From Symsagittifera roscoffensis (Eukaryota; Xenacoelomorpha; Acoela; Convolutidae): 64,000 bases of DNA. Each line of letters begins with the position of its first letter. Within the stretch, counting starts at the first letter, position 1. Of this stretch, positions 22,130-33,077 are shown one piece after another. A program made the position numbers and the translations under genes. Below the pieces are notes generated by a model. That model was not told where the DNA came from. It ran no database searches and saw only the letters and a list, made by a program, of their open reading frames with translations. The DNA lies in assembly GCF_963678635.1 (NCBI RefSeq), contig NC_087069.1, positions 52,338,938-52,402,937 of the forward strand. The letters are read 5' to 3'.

Positions 22130-23110
22130 TTTTAAGAACAATATTTTTGTGTTCTGAAAAACTTGTTTGGAAGCGACTAAAATGTCATCGAGGTAGCAAT
22201 TTGGAAAATAATTTTTATCGGTTGTTGAGTCCATGACTCTCTGAAATTCGTTCGACCTATCGCCAAGTCCGTACAGGCCTGTTAGAAATTGGTATTTGTC
22301 GGTTATGTCTCCGCCTATCAAGCCAAAGTCGCATTGGCTACTGGTAAAATTGTCTAGATAAAGTAGACTTTATTCCTTCTTTCAGTCTAAGTTGGTAAAT
22401 CAAAATTCTCACGCGAAATCGTTTGAGATTTGCGCGGCAATTGTGTCGACTTAATGTTATTCTGGCATCTGGTATTTTTTCTTTTAATTGTGTTTATTAA
22501 TGAATTTCGAATCGAGTGCAAGTTTAATTGAGTTATCCTTTAAAGGTGATAACGATTGTGCTAATAAACCTATCCTCGTCGCAATTCTCTAAATTCTTGA
22601 TTTGTCCTTCAGATTTAAGTCGGTTTAGTTCTGTTTTTACTGACTCCAGTAAACGGAGAGGAACGCTTCTGCCTTTTAGTTGTACTGGTTTTAGAGGTTC
22701 GTGGAAAAGTGTGATTTTCGTTTGATTTTTATTTTTCCAATCCGAAGGAACAATTGCCTGAAAATTCTCGGACATAATACCTATTTCTTTTTCGAATGAA
22801 GAATATAGATTAATGGACTTACAAATTGTCTTGTATATGTGGTCTGGGAAGTGCTTCGGGGATACTTCGATTCCCATTTTAAGCAAACTAACATTACCAA
22901 GGATATTCCTCTCGTGTCCCTTTGTTAGAAAAAAGTGGCTTTCCCTGTGAGAGCAACCGTTTGAAAATATTGGTGAAATTAGCTTTCCAGTGATGTTAAT
23001 CGCGTTGTCTCGCAATTTTTATTCGTGTAGGACATCTAGCTTGAGGAAGCTCACAGAAGTAGTTGAATCAACTTGGATTTTGAGAATTACTTGTTTTCTT
23101 TTCCTAGTCC
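22130..23110 (-). pseudogene. Protease and reverse transcriptase remnant, Gypsy copy A
   Basis: The minus-strand protease region near 23,060-23,100 reads VDSTTSVSFL where the related element has IDTGSPISFL, so the Asp-Thr-Gly active site is altered. A 160-codon frame (22,533-23,015) then covers the rest of the protease and the RT N-terminus (PSDWKNKNQTKITLFHEP, then LKSEGQIKNLENCDEDRFIS). A further frame (22,121-22,321) holds YQFLTGLYGLGDRSNEFQ and the catalytic YLDDILVAS box. The part between, including motif A, is damaged. RT copies element RNA into DNA; this copy cannot. Confidence 0.8.
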
Positions 23111-23394
23111 GACATTTAGAATTTTTAAAGTCCTTTTCCTTGGTTATTGTAGATAGTTGTCATATTTAATACAGAGTAGTCATCATTATTGCTCTGTCCG
23201 AATTCTGACCATGCATTGATCACTCCACAACTTTCTCTATTTACACGGTCGTTTTTTACATCCGGTTGTTCCGAGGGATAATTACAATCTGTATTATGTA
23301 CAATTTGGCTATCTGCTAAATTTACTTTTTTTATACGACGGGTTTTAAATAGTCTGCTGAAGTGTCCACATTATTCACTAGATGTACCGGTTAT

Positions 23395-23470
23395 GTCCTA
23401 TGCTGGGCACACTGCCATGTGTCCTTTTGAAAATGTGCCGCCACATTTCAAACAAGGGCTGCTCCGTTCA
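23395..23470 (-). pseudogene. Gag zinc-knuckle remnant, Gypsy copy A
   Basis: On the minus strand, CLKCGGTFSKGHMAVC gives a CCHC-like Cys/His arrangement, followed by a stop. The 56.4-kb element has a comparable CTRCGRTFGDRH segment just before its second knuckle. Knuckles of this kind bind the element's RNA. Confidence 0.65.
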
Positions 23471-23559
23471 CCGTATTATGGTGGTTCCCTTTTTACTTTA
23501 AACTGATAAAAAGGTTTGATTGACAAAGATCCGTTTGATATAAAAACAATTTTCAATTC

Positions 23560-24287
23560 CATGTGATTTGTTATCCCTTTTCCGTCAATGAAAGCCATGT
23601 TTAGTGCTTCTAGAGGTGGTAGAGAGTTTCTGCAAGGAGTTTGCATTTTTTTGATGAAAATATCTCGTATTCATTCATCTTCTCCCGCGGATATTTTGCA
23701 ATTCTTTGCCATTTCAGCGAGGGCTCCCCGAAACTGTTCTTGCGGTTCTCTGTCTCTCTGGTTCTTTTTCATGAGTTTACGTCTTTCAAACGTAACGTTT
23801 GCTTTCCTCAAAAAAGCTACTGAGAGATTTTTCAGAACTCTTTGAAGGAAGTTTGGAGGATTTCCACTCGCGTAAATATTTGGCCAAAGATTTTCTTTCC
23901 TTCGTTTCCAGGGGCTTAATAAAGTATGGATTGAAGTTTTTTGTCAGCTTCTTCAAGTCTCATGCCTTTGAATCGTTTTGTTTACGTCTTTCTTGAAGCT
24001 GCTTCTTCGTTATCGAATCCTTGTTGTTCGCGGATTTTCTTGTCAAGACGAGGCACTTTTTGAGATTTCGTTTCGCCCTACGATGTATTTTCCAAAAGTG
24101 GTGGTTTTGGTTGATAGCTTTCTATCGGTTTTAGCAGGTAATCGACTTCGATTTTCTCCTTTGCTATTACAGCCAGTTGAAACAGGTCGCTCCACTCCTA
24201 CCAGGGAATTGGTGGGTAAACCGTATCGTTTTGCCAAAGTGCAAATTTACCTCTCACGTTTGATTCGTTACTCTTTGACTGCGCCAT
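23560..24287 (-). pseudogene. Gag remnant, Gypsy copy A
   Basis: Minus-strand gag start: ATG at 24,287-24,285 overlaps TGGCGC, the likely primer-binding site. The N-terminus reads MAQSKSNESNV in one frame, and later segments show gag-like residues such as APGNEGKKIFGQIF, comparable with the LGTDGKKEFVQKNPH part of the 56.4-kb gag. Gag normally forms the particle shell. The frame is interrupted repeatedly. Confidence 0.6.
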
Positions 24288-24499
24288 TATGAAAAGTTCC
24301 TTTGTTACAGCTAATTCTACTTACGTACAGATACAAATGTCGTTTAAAATTAATTGATCTCAATTTTAAAACCTTAAAAAGTGAAAGAGCTTTCTTTCCG
24401 TCGGAGAGAATGAACGTAATAAGGTCATAATTAAGAACCAGTTATGATGATTAACTAATTAATTATAAATTTATGAACAAAATAATGCAATTCACCACA
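24288..24499 (-). repeat. Possible 5' LTR of Gypsy copy A
   Basis: On the minus strand this 212-bp segment begins TGTGGTGAATTG, like the TGTGGTAC start of the 56.4-kb LTR. It ends at TTTTCATAA, immediately before TGGCGCAG. It directly joins array sequence (GTGAGTCCATTAACTGAAGC) at 24,500. No second LTR copy was seen, so the call rests on position and ends. Confidence 0.45.
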
Positions 24500-25676
24500 G
24501 TGAGTCCATTAACTGAAGCCACGGGGCTGAGCGGGTGCCCATAAAAAAGCTCATAAAAAAGCCAAATTTAGAATGAAAGCCCGAAACGCGAATGCCTTCC
24601 GGGATCATGAATTAAATTTCATAATCTAGTTAACAACAAAAACTAGGCTAGCGTGAAAGGTTGAGGTATTTTTGGGAATCAAAACGGATTTCAGTACAGA
24701 ACAACCATCCAAAGAAAAGGATTGCTGGAGGTAGAAGTACACTGGAGTCCAGTTTACACTGAAGGGGACCAGGAGGAGACGGCTGGATAGTGAATCTACC
24801 GTGGAACAAGGAGATGACTGGGTCACTTCGACTGGAGCTCTAGATTTCGAGGAGATTTTTTTGACATTTCGGTTGAGAAACCAACAGAAAACTCACCCAT
24901 CGCCTTCAAGATGAATCAAGGTGAGCCGGAGAAGGCTGTTACTTCTCATTTTTTCCGAACAGGTTGTAGAACACTCTGGGTAATCTCTTTCCATACGATG
25001 GGAGAAGGAGCTGGACACGAGAACGATATTCAAGAAGCAGCCGATAAAAACAATAAAGGGGATGCTTATAGATCAATGCTTAGCTCTAACTTTCCACTCA
25101 TGGAGAGCAGTCCATAATTCTGACTGAGAAACCAATGGAAGCTTCGCATAGCGACTTCATGATTATGCAGGGGTAGCAGGAAAAACGGTCACTACTCTCT
25201 TTTTCTCCGAGAGATTGAAGATTACTACGGAAATCTCTTCCTATTTACGATGGTAGTGGGAGCTGGTGATGAGATCGCTCAAGAGGATGCCGCTTTGGCG
25301 AAGACGATTAGGATGAGATGAGATTCCCGTGACCACAGAGAATGGCTCCTCAGATCAGTTTGTGCGGGTAAGAACAATTAAAACGACTAAAAACGCAATG
25401 CAGGATTCAAGTGATCTCTTGGCAACAACAGGTTCCGGTAATCGAGCTGGCGTCACTAAGAGTTCAGCCAACAGAGCAGCACGGGTGACACTGAGTGAGT
25501 TGCAAGGGGACTCCGAGGCACTTTCCCGACAGATAGATGGGTCAACATCTTCGACCGGAACCAAATTGCCTCTTAATATTAAATTAATCTCAATCAAATT
25601 GCAAAATAATTTAAAATACTGACTAGTAAAACAGGAAGCGTGTTCATGGCGGATAGAAAAATGGAATGACATGCAG
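24500..25676 (+). repeat. Displaced fragment of the 27-43 kb array unit
   Basis: It begins GTGAGTCCATTAACTGAAGC, the same landmark found at 28,378, 30,253, 33,763, 36,819, 39,364 and 40,489. It jumps near 24,640 to the later part of the unit (GGCTGGATAGTGAATCTAC), so about 1 kb is deleted, then runs through to ACCGGAACCAAATTGCC. It lies between Gypsy copies A and B, detached from the main array by about 1.8 kb. Confidence 0.8.
25329..25622 (+). pseudogene. Copy of the Ser/Thr-rich array segment
   Basis: 97-codon open frame carrying the conserved core SSDQFVRVRTIKTTKNA, then SSDLLATT, then EALSRQIDGSTSSTGTKLP. The same residues recur in the frames at 31,582-31,869, 32,200-32,709, 35,200-35,450, 37,912-38,133 and 41,583-41,804. 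Function unknown. The frame leaves the conserved sequence after TGTKLP because the array unit ends there. Confidence 0.45.
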
Positions 25677-25689
25677 GTAGAAATAATCT

Positions 25690-26250
25690 TGTGGGTACTT
25701 CTGTAGATTACTGTGTTTGAACTTAATGAGGATGTTATCTTAGCCTCTGGAAACTTCGAGAATATGTCGATAACTAGTAAAACCTATTTATTGTTTCCCC
25801 ATTTGGAATCCAGTGGACCGGAAAAATCGAGATTTAGTTCCTCATTAGTTTCAGATTATGGTGGTATTTCGCTGATTTGAAAATTAATTATAATACTTTT
25901 TATATTCTTACCGGTTTGTGTACATTGGGAACAATTTATCTCGTGGAAGTAAATCTGGCAATTTATATGAGACCACTAAATATGCTGTGCGAGATACTTC
26001 TTGCCTTTTTTTCCAGGGGGATTACGAGTTTGATTGAACGTAGTCTGTCGCATTCGTGTAGATCTTTGGTAAAATAGTTTAAGTAATGGAAGTTGGAATT
26101 AAGCTTATCTACCACTTTCTGAAGAATTTGAACAATCGGACTCAACATTGGGTCTTCCATTGTTAAAAAGGCAACCAATTTTGCATTGAATAACGAATTT
26201 AAGTCCAAAGGTTTTTCCGGCAGCTTCAAATTTTCGTGGTTTTTTGGCAC
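25690..26250 (-). pseudogene. Integrase remnant (zinc-binding and first catalytic part), Gypsy copy B
   Basis: The minus strand has CSQCTQTGKNIKS around 25,930, the CxxC half of the HHCC zinc site, then EELNLDFSGPLDSKWG around 25,820 with the first catalytic Asp, then LVIDIFSKFPEAK. These line up with CRICTRYGKN, QLDYAGPLEDKKG and AIDRYSKFPSVK in the 56.4-kb integrase. The second Asp and the Glu are missing because the element ends near 25,680. Confidence 0.75.
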
Positions 26251-26789
26251 TAAATTTTCGTGTTCGGATGAGATTGGAAATCCAACTGTAACCTAAATAT
26301 CGGAAGTAGAAGGTTTTGATTTTTATACATCTTTACAGTATTTACAGTTTTCAGATCCTTCGGAATAAAAATTAAGCTACAAATAAGAAGACAAAGTATA
26401 AAAAAGCAAAATTTGATAGAGACATTTTGGTGGAATTAATGTTCGAGAAATCCGAATGAATACAATTAAAATTACAAAAGTCAGTTCTCTGAAGATTTAG
26501 ATTGCAAAAAGGAAAAGTTGAATAGATGAATTTGAGAACTGAAGTGATAGCAAAATTATGTAATCTTGCACAATTGGAATTTTCCAAAATTGAACCAATG
26601 ACATTACACATCAGTTTTCCGTTATGCGTAGGATTTAAAGCTTTAATAATTTTCTTGGTTCTAGCAACAACGATTTTTTCGTCGTATTGGGATGGTGAAA
26701 TTGCTTTTTCTGAGGATTTTCTTTAAAATAAATCTGTGAAACCCATGTCTTTCCCTGCTGAATATATTTTTGTAAAATTAAACGTCTTG

Positions 26790-27261
26790 TTAAACGACTA
26801 AGATTAATTTTATTTCAATGGTTGGGTAAAAGTGCCGAAAGGAAAGCTGTATGATCGTTAAAAATTTTAAAATCTGATCTGAGCCGTAAAGGTAATTTTT
26901 ATTTTGTTCTACCGCCCAAACAACTCCCAGAGGTTCCAATTCAGTTGTGGAAAATTTAGATTCTTGAGGCGAATGAGACTGTTTTCCAGTCATTCCCATG
27001 GAGTTGCTCGAGTGAAACACCTAGTCCGTCATGTGAAGCGTCTGTTTTTATTCTCGTGTTTCGTTTGAAGTCAAAATACGTGTTTTCGTAAAGTTGGTTT
27101 TTTTTAATTTCATCTTCTCGAATGCCTTTGTGTGATCTTCTTTCTATGAAAAGATTGATTTCTTGTTTAGTGAAAGTCTTATGGGACATCCGAGGGATGC
27201 TGAGTTTGTATCGGTAAAAATAGCTTTCAAGAGATGGTAATCGCCTGATCTGTGAATCCAC
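26790..27261 (-). pseudogene. RNase H remnant, Gypsy copy B
   Basis: Two overlapping minus-strand frames (26,956-27,261 and 26,790-27,020) hold KTDASHDGLGVSLEQLHG and FSTTELEPLGVVWAVEQ, which carry the first Asp and the Glu of the RNase H active site. The YLYGSDQ stretch is the damaged counterpart of LLGKKF..ATDHKAL in the 56.4-kb element. Upstream in the frame is the tether segment KTFTKQEINLFIE. Confidence 0.75.
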
Positions 27262-28223
27262 TATATAGTTCTTTCGTTGATTGATCCAGTGGAAAAGTTT
27301 TCATTATGGGTCTCGCAACTTTAAGTCTCGTAGGGCATTTTGCTTGAGGAAGCTCACGGGACTACCTGAATGAAATTGGTTATTGAGAATTACTTGTTTT
27401 TTTTCTAGTCAGGTATTTACTAATTTCTTAAATTATTTTCCTTGGTTATCGAAGGTAGTTGCCTTAGTTAAAATACGCCACCAGGCAAGTTTTTTTTAAA
27501 TGGGAACGACATTTTTAATACCTCCAGCAAACCCTCAGTGTTATGATCGGGGGAAGCTGAGCAGATCAATTGATGGAGTGAAAAACATATCAAAAGAAAA
27601 CACACTGGATCAATGCACCTTTTTAAATGTAACCCTTGTGACAAAACCTATAAACTACAAAAACCACATAAAATTTAAAAAAAAAACAATGAATTAGCTA
27701 AACTAGCAATTGAGATCTGTACCAAATGCACTAAGGAGTATTTAGCAACCAATATGGCTCAAGACCCGAGTAGATGCAGAAGGAGTTGGAATTCTACCGA
27801 GGAGCAGAAATTCTGAAAAAGAAGAAAAATTAGAACGAAGAATACGGAAGGTTTTCTAATTTTTCGGTGCCCGGAATGATCTGAACTAGTTTTGACAACT
27901 TCAAGTTTCATTTTTAGATTATGAGACGCTAGGAAATGAGGGAATTTCTCTACTCTATAAAAACAATAGTAATGTTGTAACCGAATCGTAGTAGCATATC
28001 AGCCTTAGTTTCAGGAGTGACCTCGTGATCAGGCGACATCGAGACATAGCCAAGAGCTCAATATTTTTTTAATGAAATTGGTCTCAAATTGCTCGGCTCG
28101 GCTGATAGCTTTTGGGCAGTAAAGATTTTGTCGACTCAATCCTATGAGAACCATAATAAATTGGCAATGGCAGAGTAGAGGCAGTCAAAAACACGTAAAA
28201 GCTCGACATAGACGCTAGCCATT

Positions 28224-28343
28224 TGTTTTAAGATCTTGTTTTACTTTCCGCCGTTTCTTTATTTTTGGCGAATGACACATTTGTGTTTTAAGATCTTGTT
28301 TTACTTTCCGCCGTTTCTTTATTTTTGGCGAATGACACATTTG
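28224..28343 (+). repeat. 60-bp tandem duplication inside the array
   Basis: A 60-base unit containing TTTTAAGATCTTGTTTTACT and GGCGAATGACACATTTGTG occurs twice in a row without visible change, while other array copies have it once. It is a recent local duplication. Confidence 0.9.
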
Positions 28344-31300
28344 TGTTTTATGGATGTGTTTAGTAGCACCATGATTGGCGAGTCCATTAACTGAAGCCTT
28401 CCAGCCGAGCGAATTCTCATAAAAGGACACTGAAGCAAAATCTGCGAGGGTAGTCCGAAACGCGAAAGCCTTTCGGGTTAACGAACTCACTTTTTCAAAA
28501 ACTCAGGCACCCTTATCAGCAACTAAACTTTGATGTTAAACGGACTCGGAGGATTTTTTATCGTTACTACTTTAAGTACCCAGATTTATATTTTGATACA
28601 GGTTTTCAACCAAACAGACCAATTACTGACCAAACTATAGATCAAAAACTTGATAGGTCGACCCCCCAGAAAAGGCCAGTTTTTGGATTTTTTTCGTATG
28701 GGTAAAAAAGCTCTCATTTAGTGTAAAAATTTTTGTTATAACTGTAGAAACCGACTAAAAAGAATTCTGACGTCGGTAGGAGAAAAAACGTATCACGATC
28801 CCTTTTTTCATGCTCTTTGACAACCGAAAGAACGCTCAAACATAATACTTTAGAAGATTTTTGTGTTATTGAGATAAAATTTGTTGTTCGGGAACTTTAC
28901 AGTTGTGAATAAATAGGGCTTAGATTATTTTAGAAAACAAATTTGACCTAACAAGAACGATTTAGTGGCTTCTTACTTCATATAAAAAAAAATTTGGTAG
29001 TTTGATTATTATCTCTTAAAACTTAAATGACCTCATCATACTGTGCTAATAAATTTTTTATTAATCCCTTTTTAACTGCTGTGCATAAATTGAAAACAGG
29101 CTGTGCTGTTATAACTTAATCAGATTCGTGGTCATTCGGTAATTAAAACCTAGTACCTTATTTTGCTGTAATGATGTTACCTATTATGAAGTACAGGACA
29201 GTCATTATGCTTGTTCATTTTACTTGTTTAGAGGTACACCGGAGACCTGTTCACAAAAAAAATCCTGAAGAACTTGAAAACTGGGAATCAGGACGAGAGG
29301 GCTGGATAGTGAATCTAATGCTGCGGAACAAGGCATGACTTGGTTGTTCGAGTAGAACTCTAGTTTTCGAGGAGAATTAACGACATTTCGATTGAGAACC
29401 CAACAGAAGCTTCGCCCACCGCCTTCACGATGATTCAAGGGTAACCTGGATAGACTACTCTGGGAGTAGGAGCAGGAGATGAGATCCATACCCAAAAAGC
29501 AGAGGATAAAAACGAAAAAAGGGATGAGTATAGATCAAAGCTGAGCTTCAACTGTTCCACTCATGGAGAGGAGTCCGACATTTTGACTGAGAAACCAATG
29601 GAAGCTTCAAGTACCGACTTTTTGATGATATATGACATAGAGGGAGCAGGGAAAGACATTCACTACTATCTCTTTCTCGGAGAGATTGAAGTGTACTCCT
29701 GAAACCTCTTTCCATTTACGATGGTAGTGGGAGCTGGTGATGAGATCGCTCAAAATGAAGCCGCTATGGCAAAAACGATTATAATTACAGATCACTGCTG
29801 AAGCTGAGCCTCAACAGTTCAACTCATGGAGAGGAGATTCCCGTGACCACAGAGAATGGCTCCTCAGATCAGTTTGTGACGGTAAGAACAATTAAAACGA
29901 CTAAAAACGCAATGCAGGATTCAAGATCCGTTGCTGGCGGACTAAGAACTTACCAACTAGAGCACGGATGACACTGAGTGAGTTAAAAGCAGACTCCGAG
30001 GCACTTTCGCGACAGAGGGATGCGGCGAATTCTTGGAACGGAACTAAATTACCTCCTACGACCCAATCTTACGAGAACCATAATAATTTGGCAAGGGCAG
30101 AGTAGAGGCAGTCAAAAACACGTAAAAGCTCAATATAGACGCTAGAAATTTGTTTAAGATCTTGTTTTACTTTCCGTCGATATGTTTTTTTGGCTAATGA
30201 TACATTTGTGTTTTATAGCGCTCCTGGATGTTTTAAGTAGCATCATGATTGGTGAGTCCATTAATTGAAGCCTCCGCGCCGACCGGAAGCTCAAAAAATG
30301 ACACTGAAGCGAAATCTGGAAGAGTAGACCGAAACGCGAAAGCCTTTCGGGTTAACGAATTCACTTTTTTCAAAGATTCGGGTACCGTAAAAGCAACTCA
30401 ACTCGGACATTAAATGGACTCGGATGGTTTTTTAAACTTTACTACTACTACTAGCCGTATTTATGTTTTAATACAGCTTTTCAACCAAACAGACCATTAA
30501 CTGACCAAAATATAGATCAAAAATTTGATACGTTAACCCACCAGAAAAAGTAGTTTTTGAGATTGTTTTTGACATTGGTAAGGTAAAAAGCTCTTAATTA
30601 TTAGGTTTTTTTTGTAAATCATTTGTTATAGCTGTAGAAACCGACTAAAACGAATTCTGATATCGGTAGGAGAAAACTAGTATCACGATCCCTTTTTTCA
30701 CGCTCCTCGACAACCGAAAGAACGCTCAAACAAATTACTTCACAAATTTTTGAGTAATTGATATAAAAATTGGTGTTCGGAAACTTTACAGCAGTGAATA
30801 GACAGGGTTTAGATTAATTGTACTGATAACCTTCCTGGTCCAAAACAAACTCGATCTAACAAGAATGATTTATTGGATTCGTTTTTGATATAAGTTTTCA
30901 AAATAAACGAATCTACATTTTGTTATCAATTTTAAAAAAAGTTTTAATAAAAATAAAATTGGATAGTTCGTTTATTATCTCCTAAAACTTAAATGGCATC
31001 ATCATACTGTGCTAACAATTTGTTTGTTAATCCATTTTTAACTGCTGTGCATAAATCGAAATCAGGCTGTGCCGTAATAACTTAATCAGATTCGTGGTCT
31101 TTTGGTAACTAAAACCTTGAACCTTATTTTGCTGTATTAATGTTACCTATTATAAAGCATAGGACATTCATTTTGCTTGTTCATTTTGCTTGTGTAGAGG
31201 TACACCGGAGCCCTGTTCACAAAAAAGTCCTGAAGAACTTAGAGCCGGGGGACCAGGACGAACGGCTGGATAGTGAATCTCCTGCTGCGTAACAAGGCAT

Positions 31301-31581
31301 GACTTGGCTACTTCGAGTAAAAATCTATATTTCGAGGAGAATTTTCCAACATTTCTATTGAGAAACCAACAAAAACTTCACCCACTGCCTTCACGATGAT
31401 TCAAAGTGAGCCGGAAAGGCGTGCACACCTCCCTCTTTCTTGGATAGATTGAAGAATACTCTGGGAGCAGGAGCAGGAGATGAGATCCATACCCAAAAGC
31501 AGCCGATAAAAACAAAAAAAGTGATGCTTACAGATCAAAGCTGAGATTCAACTATCGACTCATACAGGGGAGTCAGGAATT

Positions 31582-31869
31582 TTGATTGAGAAACCAGAAA
31601 CCAACAGAATCATGATGATTGAAGAATTCTTCGGAAATATCTTCCCATTTACGATGGTAATGGGAGCTGGTAATGAGATCGCTACTCAAAAGGAAGCTGC
31701 TATGGCGAAGACGACAATGGTTACAGATAACAGTGAAGCTGAGGTTCAAAAGTTCAATCTTTCAAGATTCAATGGAGAGACGATGCGCGTTAGCACAGTG
31801 AATAGCTCCTCAGATCAATTTTTGACGGTAAGAACAATTAAAACGACTAGAAACGCAAGGCAGGATTAA
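31582..31869 (+). pseudogene. Array-encoded Ser/Thr-rich frame, N-terminal part
   Basis: 95 codons in one of the longer array units. It includes EEFFGNIFPFTMVMGAGNEI, a run rich in Ala/Thr (EAAMAKTTMVTDNSEAEVQ) and SSDQFLTVRTIKTTRNARQD. Other units carry the same DNA with frames interrupted, so this copy is one of the less damaged. The following unit portion repeats the segment (about 31,930-32,250), indicating a local duplication. No family recognised. Confidence 0.4.
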
Positions 31870-32199
31870 GGTGATCTTTTGACAACAACAAGTTCCGGTA
31901 ACCGTGCTGGCGTGACTTTGACTGGGAAACCAATGGAAGCTTCAAGTACCAACTTCGTGATGATACAGGGGGAGCAGGGAAAGACAGTCACTACTATCTC
32001 TTTCTCGGAGAGATTGAAGAATACTCCGGACATCTCTTCCCAATTACGGTAGTTGGAGTTTTTGATGAGATCGCTCATGAAGAAGCCGCTATGGCGAAGA
32101 CGATTATGATTACAGATCACAGCTGAAGCTGAGCTTCAACAGTTCAACTCATGGAGACGAGATTCTCGTGACCACATAAAATGGCTCCTAGATCAGTTT

Positions 32200-32709
32200 G
32201 TGACGGTAAGAACAATTAAAACGACTGAAAACTCAATGCACGATTCAAGTGATTTCTTGGCAACAACAAGTTGCCTTAAGTGGGCTGGCGTGACTCAGAG
32301 TTCAGGCACCAGAGCAGTGATGACACTGATTGAGTTGCAAGCGGACTCCGAGGCACTTTCGCGACAGAGGGATGCGGCGAAATCTTCGACCGGAACCAAA
32401 TTGCCCCCAGCGAATAGGGTGATGTCACTGTACATGACACCTTTGGTGAACAATGGGATATCAGTGGGTGAGAGCATGACGACCATGGAAAGGATGGGTC
32501 AACAGGAGCAATTGTTTTTGACCAGAATTTGCGAACTAGAAAAGGCTGTTCACTTCGAACAGGAGAATTTGTGGAAAGAGTTAGTTCGGAACCAGCAGGA
32601 AACTAGTGCAAGCCAAAAAATCATAACGAAGACAACAGACGACTATCTCATATTGGGGCCACAGAATAGGCCACATGCTGAGGATGAAAAACTAACGGAG
32701 AGTAAATAA
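32200..32709 (+). CDS. Array-encoded hypothetical protein, longest open copy (169 aa)
   Basis: The longest open frame in the array, 169 codons. It starts at the conserved TVRTIKTTENSMHDSSDFL, continues with a Ser/Thr/Ala-rich part (ALSRQRDAAKSSTGTKLPP) and then a charged helical part (ICELEKAVHFEQENLWKEL) that could form a short coiled coil. It ends at a stop 11 bases before the next array frame at 32,721, and the two may once have been a single protein. Other units carry broken versions. The start codon is arbitrary because the similarity extends further upstream in other copies. Function unknown; expression cannot be judged from sequence. Confidence 0.4.
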   Translation: MTVRTIKTTENSMHDSSDFLATTSCLKWAGVTQSSGTRAVMTLIELQADSEALSRQRDAAKSSTGTKLPPANRVMSLYMTPLVNNGISVGESMTTMERMGQQEQLFLTRICELEKAVHFEQENLWKELVRNQQETSASQKIITKTTDDYLILGPQNRPHAEDEKLTESK

Positions 32710-32720
32710 GACCTATAGGG

Positions 32721-33077
32721 ATGGCCAAGCAACCTGGAAGATATCAAAAACATCCAGTTTGCACGAGCAAAACAGTTTTCTATCAGAGGAAGCTAATGAA
32801 AGATGCGGGGACAAACGAGAGTGAAGCAACCAAGATAGCAATGGACAGGAAAGAGTGGAGACTAAGAATAACCCAGGAAATGGAACATCTTGAAAATTGG
32901 GAACGCCACCAGGCAAGTTTCTTAAAGGGACCAAAAATTTTGTTACCTCCAGCAAATCCTCAGTGTTATCAAAGGGGAAAGCTGTGCAAATCAGTTGATG
33001 GACTGAAAAATCATATCAAAAGAAAACACAGGGGAGCAACGCACCTTTTCAAATGTAACCCTTGTGACAAAACCTAA
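32721..33077 (+). CDS. Array-encoded protein with damaged C2H2 zinc finger (118 aa)
   Basis: 118 codons. Residues 42-62 hold the conserved DRKEWRLRITQEMEHLENW, resembling the DR-x-x-W segments found near the C-terminus of some non-LTR retrotransposon proteins; that comparison is weak. Residues 82-103 are a zinc-finger-like stretch with Cys82, His98 and His103 at C2H2 spacing, but position 85, where the second Cys should be, is Arg (Trp in several other copies). A second finger start (Cys112, Cys115) is cut off by the stop. The frame is repeated at 39,568-39,804 with the last 78 residues identical. Probably a decayed element protein. Confidence 0.45.
   Translation: MAKQPGRYQKHPVCTSKTVFYQRKLMKDAGTNESEATKIAMDRKEWRLRITQEMEHLENWERHQASFLKGPKILLPPANPQCYQRGKLCKSVDGLKNHIKRKHRGATHLFKCNPCDKT

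Larger units (their letters stand above)
21300..24499 (-). mobile_element. Ty3/Gypsy retrotransposon copy A, decayed
   Basis: Minus-strand element. From high to low coordinates it has a possible LTR (24,288-24,499), gag (from 24,287), a zinc knuckle (about 23,460-23,400), a degenerate protease (about 23,100), RT (22,700-22,130) and RNase H (about 21,960-21,430). No integrase is attached; similarity stops near 21,300 at another repeat. Numerous stops and frameshifts are present. It belongs to the same broad lineage as the element at 56.4 kb: both place TGGCGCAG at the gag start codon and share gag and RT motifs. Confidence 0.8.
25680..27473 (-). mobile_element. Ty3/Gypsy retrotransposon copy B, internally deleted
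   Basis: Minus-strand remnant. A protease-type segment at 27,300-27,440 (SGSPVSFLKQ-like) passes directly into the RNase H region at 27,261-26,790, so RT is deleted. It then has the zinc-binding linker and the first part of the integrase (26,250-25,700). The other end at 27,474 meets the tandem array at GCCACCAGGCAAG. Similarity with copy A over RNase H shows these are two separate insertions of one family. Confidence 0.75.
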
